Origin: Porphyrobacter sp.
Lineage (GTDB): Bacteria; Pseudomonadota; Alphaproteobacteria; Sphingomonadales; Sphingomonadaceae
Length of the DNA: 64,000 nt
Assembly (NCBI GenBank): GCA_027531395.1
Contig: JAPZRO010000003.1
Coordinates: 345,404-409,403, forward strand
Direction of reading: 5' to 3'
Shown here: one piece after another, positions 25,994 to 34,051 of the stretch
Position numbering within the stretch: position 1 is the first letter of the stretch
Layout: the number at the start of each line of letters is the position of its first letter
Translations under genes and position numbers: made by a program
Notes under the pieces: generated by a model
What the model was told of the DNA's origin: nothing
The model's database searches: none
Seen by the model: the letters and a program-made list of their open reading frames with translations, nothing else

Positions 25994-27192
25994 GCGGCAA
26001 GCACTCTTTCGCTCTGAGGTGTGACGCCTGAACCGGCGTGCGGCTGCGGGGCGGCAATGAAGCGCTCTACCACATGAAAATGCTCCGGCCAGCGCGGCAT
26101 CGCGAAACCCTCCACACGGCGCGCCGGTTCCTGCAGCGCGGCAAGGATCGCCTGAGCCCAGCCTGCCCGGTCGGCCGGATCGACGAGGCAGGCCGCGCCT
26201 TGGGCGACTTCGCGGAACACCGGCAGGTCGCTGGCGATCACCGGGGTGCCGACCTGCAGCGCCTCAACGACCGGCAGGCCGAAACCCTCCGCCAGGCTCG
26301 GCATCAGCAGCGCGCGGGCGTTGCGGATCAGCGCCGCGAGCTCTTCATCGGGGCAGGACGGGCGATGCTCGACATGGGCGGCAAGGCCCGGCACTTCGGC
26401 GAGCGGCGCGAGCAGGTCACCGGTCATCGGCCCGGTCTGGCCCGCGAGCACCAGCCGCGGGGTGTGCGGCCCGAGGCGGGCGGCGAGATCCTGCCACAGA
26501 TCGAGCAGCAGGCGGTGGTTCTTGCGCGGCTCGATCGTGGCGACGCACAGGAAGAAGGGCGCGGCGGGCACGGGGTTTGCACCGCTGTCGGCCGGGAGAT
26601 CCTCGCCCGCCAGCGGGGCCACGACCAGCGGCGGCAGCGGCAGGGCGCGCTCGGCGGCGAAAGCTTCGAGATCGGCGCGCACCGCCTGCGAGCCGAGGAT
26701 GATCCCCGCCCCACTCTCCAGCGCGCGCAGCACCCGCCCGCGATGGCGGCGCACCGCGTGCGGGCGCGAGAATTCAGGGTGCCGCACGGGGATCAGATCG
26801 TGCACGAAGTAGAACGGCCGCACGCCCGCCTGTCGCGCCCATTCGCGGTGCACGGCGAGATCGAAATCGGTGTGGCCGATGTTGAGATAGGCCCAACCGG
26901 CGAAGGCCTGACGCCGGGGTCGCGTCACCAGCGCAGCGGACAGCATCCGCGCAATCCGCCCGCGCGCGCCGCGTCCCGGCGTATCGAGCAGATCGAACAG
27001 CACCGCGGAATCGCGGGCCGAAAGGACCCGCACCAGTCCGCGATGCTGGACCACCGCCCGCGCGCGGCTGCGGAAATGGCGCAAGTAGGCGGTGCACACA
27101 CGGTCGATCCCGGTCGGCTGCCGCCCGGTCCAGCTGCGCGCGACGAGGCGGGTGACATCGAGCAGTACGCCCTCTGCCGCATCGCCTTGCAT
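25990..27192 (-). CDS. GT4-family glycosyltransferase, first gene of export operon
   Basis: GT-B glycosyltransferase. I place the start at ATG 27192 (MQGDAAEGVLLDVTRLVARS), giving 400 residues. The frame is open to an ATG at 27288 but that extension is basic and low in complexity. RSWTGRQPTGIDRVCTAYLR is the N-terminal glycine-containing loop, PFFLCVATIEPRKNHRLLLD opens the C-domain, and EGFGLPVVEALQVGTPV holds the E-x7-E motif. It is followed by a 4-bp overlap with the KpsE-like gene. About 270 bp separate it from the RTX gene upstream. Start uncertain; function as polysaccharide assembly enzyme inferred. Confidence 0.85.
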   Translation of the reverse strand: MQGDAAEGVLLDVTRLVARSWTGRQPTGIDRVCTAYLRHFRSRARAVVQHRGLVRVLSARDSAVLFDLLDTPGRGARGRIARMLSAALVTRPRRQAFAGWAYLNIGHTDFDLAVHREWARQAGVRPFYFVHDLIPVRHPEFSRPHAVRRHRGRVLRALESGAGIILGSQAVRADLEAFAAERALPLPPLVVAPLAGEDLPADSGANPVPAAPFFLCVATIEPRKNHRLLLDLWQDLAARLGPHTPRLVLAGQTGPMTGDLLAPLAEVPGLAAHVEHRPSCPDEELAALIRNARALLMPSLAEGFGLPVVEALQVGTPVIASDLPVFREVAQGAACLVDPADRAGWAQAILAALQEPARRVEGFAMPRWPEHFHVVERFIAAPQPHAGSGVTPQSERVLAA

Positions 27193-27463
27193 AGAAAGCA
27201 CAGAATCAGCCCGCACGCGCGCGCTCCCGCGGCCAGCGGCGCGTGATCGGGCAGGACCCGGCAGGGGAAGGCGCGACCCGAGGGACAATCATGGCATTTC
27301 CTTGCAGGGCTACTCCTGCCGGTTCAAGCGGATATGCCGCCATTGCGGGGCGATCCGGTTCGGGCCGGGCTGCGCCGTGATAGAAGCTGGGTAGCGAGAC
27401 TCAAGGGCGGGAAACTCCTGCGATGCCGCCAGCCGTTGCAGGTACGCGACGATTCGCCCGCCC

Positions 27464-30400
27464 TTACCCGTAGAACTCAACGCGCAGGTGATCGTCGAGC
27501 GCGGGGGCGTGGAAGGCGAGCGATGCGGGGTTGATCGCCCCGGGCATGGCGGCATCGGCCCCCGAAAGACCCGCGCGGCCGAGCCCGCTCGCCTCGGCAA
27601 AGTCGACCTGCTCCTGCAGCGCCGCCTCGCCGCTGCGCGGCGCGGTGAACCAGCCCGCATATGTTTCCGGTCCGAAACCATTGGCGGTGAGGTAGTCGAT
27701 CACTTCCTGCTGGCTCTGGTAGTTCGCATAGCGGATGTTCCCGTCCGCGTGCATCAGCGCCCGCAGATAGGCCGTGCCATCGGTCAGCGCGAAGTAGACC
27801 TCGTGGATGCCGTCGCGGTTGTAGTCGTTGGCACCCAGCACGCGGTTGATGTTCTCGATCCTGAGGTCGTTCTGGAACCGACGTTGGCTGTCCTGATCGC
27901 TGCCGGCCTGCACGATCCCGGCCTCGACCAGCGGGTCGATATAGATGCCGGCCACGCGCGTCTCGCCGGCCCAGCCGTGGTCGGAGAAATACACCAAGCC
28001 GTCAGGAGCAGTCCCGACCGTGGCGAAGCGGCCGATCTCGCGGTTGACGAGGATCTGGTCGACATCGCCGTCGCCGTTGACGTCGGCCTGCCCGATCCGC
28101 AGCCAGCCGCCGTTTCCGCCCAGAGCATTGCCGTCGAAGTCGCGGATCGCATTCATCGCCGACTGATAGACGGTGCGGTCGGGGGTGTTGAAGTTGACCG
28201 TCACTCCGGTCCCGGGCCGCAGGCGCAGGGTCTGGTCGTCGAACTGCAGGAACTCGATCGCGGTGAGCGTGTCGGTCCCGTCCGCCCCTACCACGCGGAA
28301 GACGCCGGTCGCGGTCTGGGTCACAGTGTAGGCCGAGCGCAGACCGCGCACCACCGCCGTGTCGACGTTCGAGCCACCATTGAGGATGTCGTTGCCCAGC
28401 CCGCCGATCAACCGGTCCGCCCCGTCGCCGCCATTGATCGTGTCCGCCCCGCCCTCGCCCGACAACACGTTGTTGCCGGCATTGCCGACAATCAGGTTGG
28501 CCAGCCCGTTGCCGGTCGCCGAAAGGTCGGACCCGCCGAGCAGGCGCAGGTTCTCGAAATTGCTGCGCAAGGTGTAGGTGACGGTGCTTTCGACCGTGTC
28601 GCTGCCCTGATCGGCATCTTCGATGATGTCGGACGCGGCGTTGTCGATGCGGTAGGTGTCATTGCCGAGCCCGCCGCGCACGTTGCCGCCCAGCACCCCG
28701 CCGATCCCGTCGTAGAGATCGTCGCCTTCCTCGAGCAGCACCACACCGCGGATTTCGCCGCCGCCATTGTTGAACACCGCGTCATTGCCGAAGCCGAGCA
28801 GGATCGCGCCTTCGATCAGCCCGGTGTTGCGGACATGGTTGGTGACCGATCCCGGAGGACTGCCATCCGCCGAGAGGATCGCGATATCGGCCGAGATGGT
28901 CCCGCTGTTCTCGATCACGCGCGGCGGGGACACCTCGTTGCCTTGAGTCGGGTTCTCGATCAGCAGCACGCCGACGCTGAAGAAGTCGGATTCGAGGCTG
29001 TTGCGCGCAAGGATCGTGCCCGAATTGACGAAGCTGCCGCCGGTATACTGACGCCAGGTCACACCGATCGCCTCGACCAGCCCGAAGGCGCCGATATCGC
29101 CGGTGTTGAGGAAGCTCGCCGCAAAGCCCAGCTCCACCGCAAAGCCGCCATAGGCACCATCGGCGATCAGCGTGCCGTTGTTGACGAACTGGCGCGTGGC
29201 GTTGGTGTCGAACCCGGTCACCACGCCCGTGGCGCTGCCGATCTGCGAGAACACCTCGAAATAGCCGTCGTTGCGGAAATGAACCGATTGCTGCGGGCCG
29301 TAAAAACCGATGCTCCGGGTAGAGCCTTCCATAATGATGCCCGAGCCATCGTCGTAGTCGGCGGCAACGATGAAACGCCCGGTCGATCCGTTGACGAACC
29401 ACGCATTGTCATCCGGTCCCGAGAAGCGGCTCACTGAAAAGCCGATCACGGTGCCGTAGCCGATCTGATCGGTGATAGTTTCAACGCTGCCGTTGTTGGT
29501 GAAGTCGACACCACCAATAGCGTTGTAGACGAAGTGGCTGCTCGCGCCGTTCAGGGTGAGGCCGTCGGGCACCGAATTCCTGATAGACAACGACTGTCCG
29601 GTTCCGATCGTCAGGGATTGCTCGATAAAGGTCGGCAAGACAGGCGTGGCGCGGGGATCGAAGCCCGAAAAATTCTCGGCTGTGAAGGCGGCGACCTGCG
29701 TGTTCTGGAAGGTCATCACCAGAGCTTCGGCAAAGATGCCGGCGATCGACGGAACCAGGATCAACTGCACATCATTGCCGGCCTGACGCAGCTCGAAGAC
29801 CCCGAGCGCAAACGGGTTCGCGCCTTCGAATACCAGCAGGTTCAGCACTCCGGGATCGGGCACGTCCATCCCAAAGGTGATCAGCCCGGACAGATCGACC
29901 ACATCTCCGCTCGCACCGGTCACGAAGTCGGTCACGACCGAACCGTAGCTGTCGACGCCCGGCACGAAACGGATGGTGTCGCGCCCGGTGCCGAGCGTGA
30001 TCCGGCCAAAATGCCCGTCGGTGATGAGCAGATCGTCGCCCGCGCCGAGATCGACGGAATAGAAGGTGGGGTTCGCAGGCGGATTGTTGGTTCCGTAGAA
30101 GGCGTTGGTGATGATCACCACGTCATTGCCGATGCCCGCAAGGACCCGTCCGGGGGCCGTGCCTCCGCCATCTTCGGTCAGAGCGAAGGACAGACTGACG
30201 CGGATCGTGTCGTCATTCGCGCCGCCGTCGATGATGTCGGTGCCGAAGCCGTCGTTGATGATGTCATTGCCGTTGCCGCCGAAGATCTGGTCGCGCCCGA
30301 CATAGCCGTCGATCTCGTCATTGCCGTTGTCACCGCGCAGGATGTCCTCGCCGAAGCCGCCGCGGATGAAATCATCCCCGTCGCCGCCGTTGATGGTGTC

Positions 30401-32791
30401 GTCCCCTTCGTCGCCATAAAGCCGATCATTGCCGCCAATGCCGTTGATCGTGTCATTGCCCTCCCCGCCCCGGATCACGTCGAGGTTGGCGGTGCCACCC
30501 AGGGTCTCGCCTGCGGTGGTGCCGGCAATCGTGGTGTGGTTGGGATCGAAGCCGAGGTTGTCGAACGTGAAGCTGGTCGCTTGCGTGTTCTGGAACACCG
30601 CGACGGTGGTTTCGAACTGCTGGCTGTAGCCGACCCGCGAGATCTGCAGGTGGGTGTCGTTGCCGACCTGCACCAGCCGCGCATGTTCGTCGATGAAGGC
30701 CGCGAAATCGGGTTCGCCCGGGATCGACAATGAGGCTTCGAGCCACAGGTTCCAGTCGAGCCGGTCGCCATCCGCGCCGGTCTGGAAATCGGTGAAGGTC
30801 AGGATGCCGAGTGCGGCTGACGCCAGTCCCACCTGCAGCTCGACCACGTCGCGTCCGGCACCCAGCGTCAGGCGCGCACCCTGTCCGGAGAGCGAGCGCA
30901 GTACCAGCCGGTCATCGCCGGTGCCGAGATCGACGCTGACCGTCGCCCCTTGTCCCGAAGAGCCGTTGAGCGAGATGTCGACCAGATCATTGCCCGCACC
31001 GCCGCTGATCGTCACCGTATCGGCGGTGGGCGAGAAGCGGGTGGCGACGCGGATGATGTCGTTGCCGTTGCCCCCGTTCAGCGTGTCCGAACCGCCGAAG
31101 ATCTCGGTGATGATGTCATCGCCGTCGCCGCCGTTGATCGTGTCGTTGCCGAAAGAGCCGGTCAGCACGTCATTGCCGGACGTGCCGGCGGGAATCTGGA
31201 AGCTCGAGGCCGCGCCGCTGGGGTTGTAGCCGTTGAAGTTGGCCGCGGTCAGGCTCGAGGCCGTCACGCCTTGCAGTCGCACCAGTGTGAAATGCTCGGT
31301 GCCGGGGGCGCTGCCGTCATAGTCGAAGCGCACCAGCGTGTCCGCCCCGTCCTGCTGCAGGAACAGATGGCCGGTGGCGAAGGGATTGGCGATCCGGTCC
31401 CACCCCTGCGCGATGAACAGCGCCTGTGCGAGTTCGAGGATGTCGCCGCTGTTGCCCGCGGTGAAATCGGTGATGGTGACGGACAGCCCCAGCTGCGGCG
31501 CGCGGGCATCGACGATGACGCGGTCGCGCCCCGTGCCGAGCGTGATCTGCGCGGTCGGCAGCAGCACCTGCAGCGCGGCGGTGGTCAACTCGATCACGTC
31601 ATCGCCCGCGCCGAGATCGACCACCCCATGCAGCGTGCGCTGGTCCAGCGGTGCGAAACTGTCGCGGTCGAGTTCGAGCCGGACGTAGTCGTTGCCGTCG
31701 CCCGCGTTGATCGTCACGGTTTCGGCGCGCGGCGTGTCGACCCCGGGGATGCCCGGGCGATAGATCAGGATGCGGTCGTTGCCGGTGCCGCCCTCGATCA
31801 CGTCATTGCCCCATTCATCGGTGATCAGGTCATCGCCCGCGCCGCCGCGCAGGGTGTCGCTGCCCGCGCCGCCGTCGATGATGTCGTTGCCGATGCCGCC
31901 GTCGATAGTGTCGGCGCGGAAACCGCCGAAAATCTCGTCGGCCCCGTCGCCGCCGTTGATGGTCCCGCCCGAGGCCGGGCCGAAGATCAGATCATTGCCG
32001 GCTGTGCCGGTGACGGTCTGCACCACCGGCTCCCCGCCCGCAGGATTGAGCCCGGCGAAGTTGGCTGCGGTCAGCGAAGTCGCGGTGACGTTCTGCAGGC
32101 GGATGATCGGGAAAGGCGCGACGACATTGCTTTTCGACCCGTCGTAATCGAGCAGGATCACAGTGTCGGCCCCGTCCTGCACAAGACGCAGCACGCCATT
32201 GGCGAAGGGATTGCCCCCGTTGAAGGCGGCGAACACGGTGGGGCTGCTGAACAGACCGCGCACCATCTCCCCGATATTGAGGATATCGCCCGCATCGCCG
32301 GCGGTGAAATCGGAGAGCGTCAGGACGTTGAGCGTGCCGCGCAACACGTCGCCGTAGTCGAAGGACACCACCACAGTGTCGCGGCCTGCGCCAAGGCGAT
32401 AGGTGCTCGTGGCGGCAACCACGAAGTCGAGCAGCAGGATATCATCGCCATCGCCCAGATCGACGGTCAGCACACCATCCGGCAGGCGGCCGATGGTGAC
32501 GAAGTCGTTGCCCGCGCCGCCCTCGACCAGATTGATACGGTCCGGATTGCCGGTCGAGCTGCCGGCGAGCGAATAGACGTCGCTGACGGTGATCCGGTCG
32601 TTGCCGTTGCCGCCGCGAATGGTGTTGGAGCCGCCCTCGTCGACGATCACGTCATCGCCGTCACCGCCCTCGATGATGTCATCGCCATAGGCATCGGTGA
32701 TGGTGTCATTGCCGCCGCCGCCGTTGATCGTGTCATCGGCCTGGGTGCCGATGATCACATCGTTTCCGCTGGTGCCGGTAAAGGTGGGCAT
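27464..32791 (-). CDS. Giant RTX-repeat protein, type I secretion substrate (1775 aa)
   Basis: Secreted calcium-binding protein without a signal peptide. Four tandem modules (residues about 1-250, 258-526, 534-750, 755-1047) each open with GNDVI-like RTX nonapeptides (GGxGNDxIx), continue with a DLGxGDD...LGxGRD block and TDFxxGxxGD, and close with a variant of LQNVTATSLTAANFAGLNP. Residues about 1050-1430 form an Asn/Gly-rich beta-helix-like stretch (FxNxGxI repeats). A further RTX block (about 1400-1520) precedes a C-terminal region with VCBS/FG-GAP-like Asp motifs (DVNGDGDVDQ, DYNRDGIHEV) and the presumed C-terminal secretion signal. The T1SS genes directly upstream are the likely exporter. 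No enzymatic domain is recognised; role as adhesin, S-layer-like or matrix protein is open. Confidence 0.93.
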   Translation of the reverse strand: MPTFTGTSGNDVIIGTQADDTINGGGGNDTITDAYGDDIIEGGDGDDVIVDEGGSNTIRGGNGNDRITVSDVYSLAGSSTGNPDRINLVEGGAGNDFVTIGRLPDGVLTVDLGDGDDILLLDFVVAATSTYRLGAGRDTVVVSFDYGDVLRGTLNVLTLSDFTAGDAGDILNIGEMVRGLFSSPTVFAAFNGGNPFANGVLRLVQDGADTVILLDYDGSKSNVVAPFPIIRLQNVTATSLTAANFAGLNPAGGEPVVQTVTGTAGNDLIFGPASGGTINGGDGADEIFGGFRADTIDGGIGNDIIDGGAGSDTLRGGAGDDLITDEWGNDVIEGGTGNDRILIYRPGIPGVDTPRAETVTINAGDGNDYVRLELDRDSFAPLDQRTLHGVVDLGAGDDVIELTTAALQVLLPTAQITLGTGRDRVIVDARAPQLGLSVTITDFTAGNSGDILELAQALFIAQGWDRIANPFATGHLFLQQDGADTLVRFDYDGSAPGTEHFTLVRLQGVTASSLTAANFNGYNPSGAASSFQIPAGTSGNDVLTGSFGNDTINGGDGDDIITEIFGGSDTLNGGNGNDIIRVATRFSPTADTVTISGGAGNDLVDISLNGSSGQGATVSVDLGTGDDRLVLRSLSGQGARLTLGAGRDVVELQVGLASAALGILTFTDFQTGADGDRLDWNLWLEASLSIPGEPDFAAFIDEHARLVQVGNDTHLQISRVGYSQQFETTVAVFQNTQATSFTFDNLGFDPNHTTIAGTTAGETLGGTANLDVIRGGEGNDTINGIGGNDRLYGDEGDDTINGGDGDDFIRGGFGEDILRGDNGNDEIDGYVGRDQIFGGNGNDIINDGFGTDIIDGGANDDTIRVSLSFALTEDGGGTAPGRVLAGIGNDVVIITNAFYGTNNPPANPTFYSVDLGAGDDLLITDGHFGRITLGTGRDTIRFVPGVDSYGSVVTDFVTGASGDVVDLSGLITFGMDVPDPGVLNLLVFEGANPFALGVFELRQAGNDVQLILVPSIAGIFAEALVMTFQNTQVAAFTAENFSGFDPRATPVLPTFIEQSLTIGTGQSLSIRNSVPDGLTLNGASSHFVYNAIGGVDFTNNGSVETITDQIGYGTVIGFSVSRFSGPDDNAWFVNGSTGRFIVAADYDDGSGIIMEGSTRSIGFYGPQQSVHFRNDGYFEVFSQIGSATGVVTGFDTNATRQFVNNGTLIADGAYGGFAVELGFAASFLNTGDIGAFGLVEAIGVTWRQYTGGSFVNSGTILARNSLESDFFSVGVLLIENPTQGNEVSPPRVIENSGTISADIAILSADGSPPGSVTNHVRNTGLIEGAILLGFGNDAVFNNGGGEIRGVVLLEEGDDLYDGIGGVLGGNVRGGLGNDTYRIDNAASDIIEDADQGSDTVESTVTYTLRSNFENLRLLGGSDLSATGNGLANLIVGNAGNNVLSGEGGADTINGGDGADRLIGGLGNDILNGGSNVDTAVVRGLRSAYTVTQTATGVFRVVGADGTDTLTAIEFLQFDDQTLRLRPGTGVTVNFNTPDRTVYQSAMNAIRDFDGNALGGNGGWLRIGQADVNGDGDVDQILVNREIGRFATVGTAPDGLVYFSDHGWAGETRVAGIYIDPLVEAGIVQAGSDQDSQRRFQNDLRIENINRVLGANDYNRDGIHEVYFALTDGTAYLRALMHADGNIRYANYQSQQEVIDYLTANGFGPETYAGWFTAPRSGEAALQEQVDFAEASGLGRAGLSGADAAMPGAINPASLAFHAPALDDHLRVEFYG

Positions 32792-32896
32792 GCAAGTCTT
32801 CCCGTGAATCGCGGCGAGAAAACAGCCCCACCCGATACTGACAATTAGGGGTTTTTAATCGGCCGGAAAAGCAGGAAATCGCAAGCCCTTGCGCGA

Positions 32897-34051
32897 CTAT
32901 TGTTCCTGCATCGACTGCGACACGGTCTTGAAGATCGGTCGGGTGAGATAGTTCCACACGGTCGTCTTGCCGGTGAGGATTTCCGCCGTCGTTGTCATGC
33001 CCGGTTGCAGGTCCACCGCAACGCTGCCGCCGTCCTGCTTCATCGTCGCCGTGTCGACCTCGAGATTGACGCGGTAATAGGCCTCGGTCGAACCGTCCTG
33101 CGCGGTCTCGACGATGGTGTCGGGGCTGACGAACACCACCTTGCCCTCGGCCGAGCCGTAGACGGCATTGTCATAGGCATCGAAATTGACCCGCGCGCGC
33201 TGGCCGACCTTCACATAGGCGATGTCGCGCGGAGAGACGCGGCTTTCGACGATCAGCTTGCGGCCTGCAGGGACGATCTGGAGCACTTCCTCGCCAGCGC
33301 GCACCACCCCGCCCACGGTGGTGACCCGCACGTTCTTGACGATCCCGTCGGTCGGCGCCTTGAGCGCGGCGGCGGCGAGGCTGTCCTCGGCCCGCGCCAG
33401 CTGCTCGCGCGCGGCGGCAAGCTGCTCCTCGGTGGAGGTGAACTCGCTCTGCAATTCGCGTAGATATTGCGCGTTGAGCGCGGATATGCGCCCCTCCGTC
33501 TCGACCACGCGCTGGCGCATGGCGATGATTTCCGAGCGCGCGACGTCGCCGGTCGCCAGAAGCGGCTGGTTGAGATCGAGCTCCTGCTGCTGCAACCGCG
33601 CAAGGTTGCGCAGCGTCGCCAGCTCGCCATCGAGACTGGCGCGGCGCTGGGTGTAGAGCTGGCGCTGGTTGGCGGTGAACTCGGGGAAGTCCTTGAGGCT
33701 GTCAGGGAAGGCGAGCGGGCGCTGGTAGAGCTCGGCCGTGATCCGCGCCATGCGGCTTTCGTAACCTGCGACCTTGAGCCGCGCCTCGCGCACCGCGGCC
33801 TCCAGCTGCACCGTATCGAGCGCGATCAGCAGGTCGCCCGCCTTGACCCGCGCGCCCTCGCGCACCGCGATGCGGGCAATCGCGCCGTCCTGCTCGGACT
33901 GCACCACCTGCACCCGCGCAAACGGCACCACCCGCCCGGGCGCGCGCGCGACCTGATCGAGCTCGGCCCACAGCGACCAGCCGATGAAGCCGAGGATCGT
34001 GGCCGAGATTAGGAGAATGATCAGCCCGGCGGGCCGCAGCAGCCCCTTCAC
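32897..34051 (-). CDS. Type I secretion periplasmic adaptor (HlyD family)
   Basis: Membrane-fusion protein of 384 residues for the RTX exporter. A single N-terminal helix spans about residues 9-30. The lipoyl half-motifs are around VREGARVKAGDLLIALDTVQ and ALKAPTDGIVKNVRVTTVGG. A coiled-coil hairpin of about 150 residues lies between them. The C-terminus PGMTTTAEILTGKTTVWNYL is the HlyD signature. It overlaps the ABC gene by 4 bp. About 105 bp, including an AT-rich stretch, separate its stop from the RTX start. Confidence 0.94.
   Translation of the reverse strand: MKGLLRPAGLIILLISATILGFIGWSLWAELDQVARAPGRVVPFARVQVVQSEQDGAIARIAVREGARVKAGDLLIALDTVQLEAAVREARLKVAGYESRMARITAELYQRPLAFPDSLKDFPEFTANQRQLYTQRRASLDGELATLRNLARLQQQELDLNQPLLATGDVARSEIIAMRQRVVETEGRISALNAQYLRELQSEFTSTEEQLAAAREQLARAEDSLAAAALKAPTDGIVKNVRVTTVGGVVRAGEEVLQIVPAGRKLIVESRVSPRDIAYVKVGQRARVNFDAYDNAVYGSAEGKVVFVSPDTIVETAQDGSTEAYYRVNLEVDTATMKQDGGSVAVDLQPGMTTTAEILTGKTTVWNYLTRPIFKTVSQSMQEQ

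Noticed and set aside
27403..27465. 9-bp inverted repeat AAGGGCGGG/CCCGCCCTT flanking the RTX stop as a terminator
   Set aside because: The loop would be about 45 nt and no U-tract follows; it is not a credible intrinsic terminator.
28360..32790. Short direct repeats resembling a CRISPR or VNTR array
   Set aside because: They are degenerate coding repeats of GGxGNDxIx in frame, with no constant repeat/spacer lengths.
30950..32848. Long plus-strand open frame (632 codons) opposite the RTX gene
   Set aside because: Its repetitive Val/Ala/Arg/Asp composition is the mirror of the RTX repeats on the coding strand; no start signal or domain.
32843..32859. TTAA-N7-TAAT-like sequence (minus strand) upstream of the RTX gene resembling a CtrA site
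   Set aside because: The second half-site does not match TTAA, and a single near-match in an AT-rich spacer is not convincing.
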